Part shown: piece after piece, positions 6,358-7,044 of the stretch
Numbering within the stretch: the first letter of the stretch is position 1
How the letters are laid out: every line of letters starts with the position of its first letter
Program-made: the position numbers and the translations under genes
From: DASPUI01 sp035622995
GTDB lineage: Bacteria; Verrucomicrobiota; Verrucomicrobiia; Chthoniobacterales; UBA10450
Reading direction: 5' to 3'
Length of the DNA stretch: 7,044 bases
NCBI GenBank assembly: GCA_035622995.1
Contig: DASPUI010000135.1
Span: 1 to 7,044 of the forward strand
Notes under the pieces: generated by a model
Databases searched by the model: none
What the model saw: only the letters and a program-made list of their open reading frames with translations
What the model was told of the DNA's origin: nothing

Positions 6358-7044
6358 ATGAACGACAAACAAATCGCCGAGCTTTTCATCGAGCAGCATG
6401 TCCTTCAGCCGTCGCAGGCCGAAGATGTGCTGAATGAAGCGCAATTAAACGGCAAAACGATTGCGCAGGCGATGATCGACGGCGGTTTTGTCGACGAACA
6501 CGGGTTTTACCAGAACATCGCTGATGCGCTCGGCACGGAATACGTCGACTTGCGCGAGAAGGAAATTCCGCCAGCGATTTTGAAAATGATTCCGAGCGGT
6601 CTCGCCCGCTTGCACCGCGCGCTCCCGATCGGCTTGAGCGGAAAAACCCTGCGAATCGCCCTCGCCGACCCGCTCGACCCGCGCGCGGCCGAAGATCTTC
6701 GGTTCGCGCTCGGGAAGGACGTCGATGTCGTCGTCGCGCCGACCGAGCAGATCGAAAATCGGATCAAAGAACATTACGGCACTGACACTTCCAGCATGGA
6801 AGAAGTGCTCAAACAGCTCGGACAAGCCGGTGAAATGCTCCAGATTCGTGGCGAAGATGGAAACGCCGCAACCGTTGAAGCGGAAGCGAATGCGACCCCG
6901 ATCATTCGGTTCGTCGACCTGATTCTGTATCAGGCAATCCAGGACCGGGCGAGCGACATCCACTTTGAGCCATTCGAGAATGAATTCAAGATTCGCTACC
7001 GCGTCGATGGTGCCCTTTACGAAATGTCACCGCCGCCGCGGCAT
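6358..7044 (+). CDS. Second PilB/GspE-family ATPase, 3'-partial
   Basis: ATG 6358 follows the TAA of the preceding gene with no base between, and the frame stays open to the window edge, giving 229 codons of an expected 550-600. The visible part covers the N-terminal region (1-140) and the start of the N2 domain: PIIRFVDLILYQA (181-193), ASDIHFEPFE (198-207) and IRYRVDGALYEM (212-223). It lines up along its length with the first ATPase, including the shared YGT at the end of the N-terminal domain (140-142 against 141-143) and a Pro-Ile-Ile-Arg entry to N2. The two have diverged strongly at sequence level, so this is an old paralogue and not a recent duplication. Neither RLG position of an MshEN motif is conserved. 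Walker boxes and the zinc site lie outside the window, so activity cannot be judged. The gene is certainly co-transcribed with its neighbour if that gene has no internal terminator. Confidence 0.92.
   Translation, partial: MNDKQIAELFIEQHVLQPSQAEDVLNEAQLNGKTIAQAMIDGGFVDEHGFYQNIADALGTEYVDLREKEIPPAILKMIPSGLARLHRALPIGLSGKTLRIALADPLDPRAAEDLRFALGKDVDVVVAPTEQIENRIKEHYGTDTSSMEEVLKQLGQAGEMLQIRGEDGNAATVEAEANATPIIRFVDLILYQAIQDRASDIHFEPFENEFKIRYRVDGALYEMSPPPRH

Noticed and set aside
1..7044. Insertion sequences, CRISPR arrays, tRNA or rRNA genes, attachment sites
   Set aside because: No transposase or integrase motifs, no spaced direct repeats and no tRNA-like cloverleaf were noticed; long-range repeats could not be searched exhaustively by eye.

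Overview
The window looks like a stretch of an ordinary bacterial chromosome, moderately GC-rich and densely coded. The likeliest source is a soil member of the Verrucomicrobiota (Chthoniobacterales/'Spartobacteria'-like). This rests on the combination of a Trp/His- and Tyr-rich secreted-type protein with a C-terminal peptidoglycan-binding domain, a cyanobacterial/plant-like GlgC, and two PilB/GspE ATPase genes in tandem. That placement is from memory of such genomes and is an inference. No marker gene in the window fixes the lineage.

Layout from left to right: (1) the 3' part of a gene for a low-complexity, envelope-type protein ending in a peptidoglycan-binding domain (1-714, +, 5' end outside the window). 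(2) A small predicted three-helix membrane protein of unknown function (865-1212, +). (3) glgC, ADP-glucose pyrophosphorylase, on the minus strand (1241-2554), converging on the membrane protein with only 28 nt between stops. (4) A 143-nt divergent control region holding a candidate glmS promoter, a weaker candidate glgC promoter and a small stem-loop. (5) glmS, glucosamine-6-phosphate synthase (+, true start 2698). (6) A 102-nt gap with a weak hairpin. (7) A complete PilB/GspE-type ATPase gene (4657-6357, +). (8) A second, paralogous PilB/GspE ATPase gene whose ATG directly follows the stop of the first; it runs off the right edge (6358-7044+).

Functionally, glgC and glmS are divergent neighbours that draw on the same hexose-phosphate pool: Glc-1-P towards ADP-glucose and glycogen, Fru-6-P towards GlcN-6-P and cell-wall amino sugars. 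The right end is the beginning of a type IV pilus or type II secretion locus, whose remaining genes (a PilT-like ATPase, a PilC/GspF-like protein and pilins) would be expected further right.

No mobile element, CRISPR array, tRNA, rRNA or phage gene was seen, and nothing amounts to a clearly new biological system. The points most worth a second look are the tandem ATPase pair with degenerate MshEN motifs, the unusual Walker B approach of the first ATPase, the architecture of the peptidoglycan-binding protein, and the SD-less, short-leader start of glmS.
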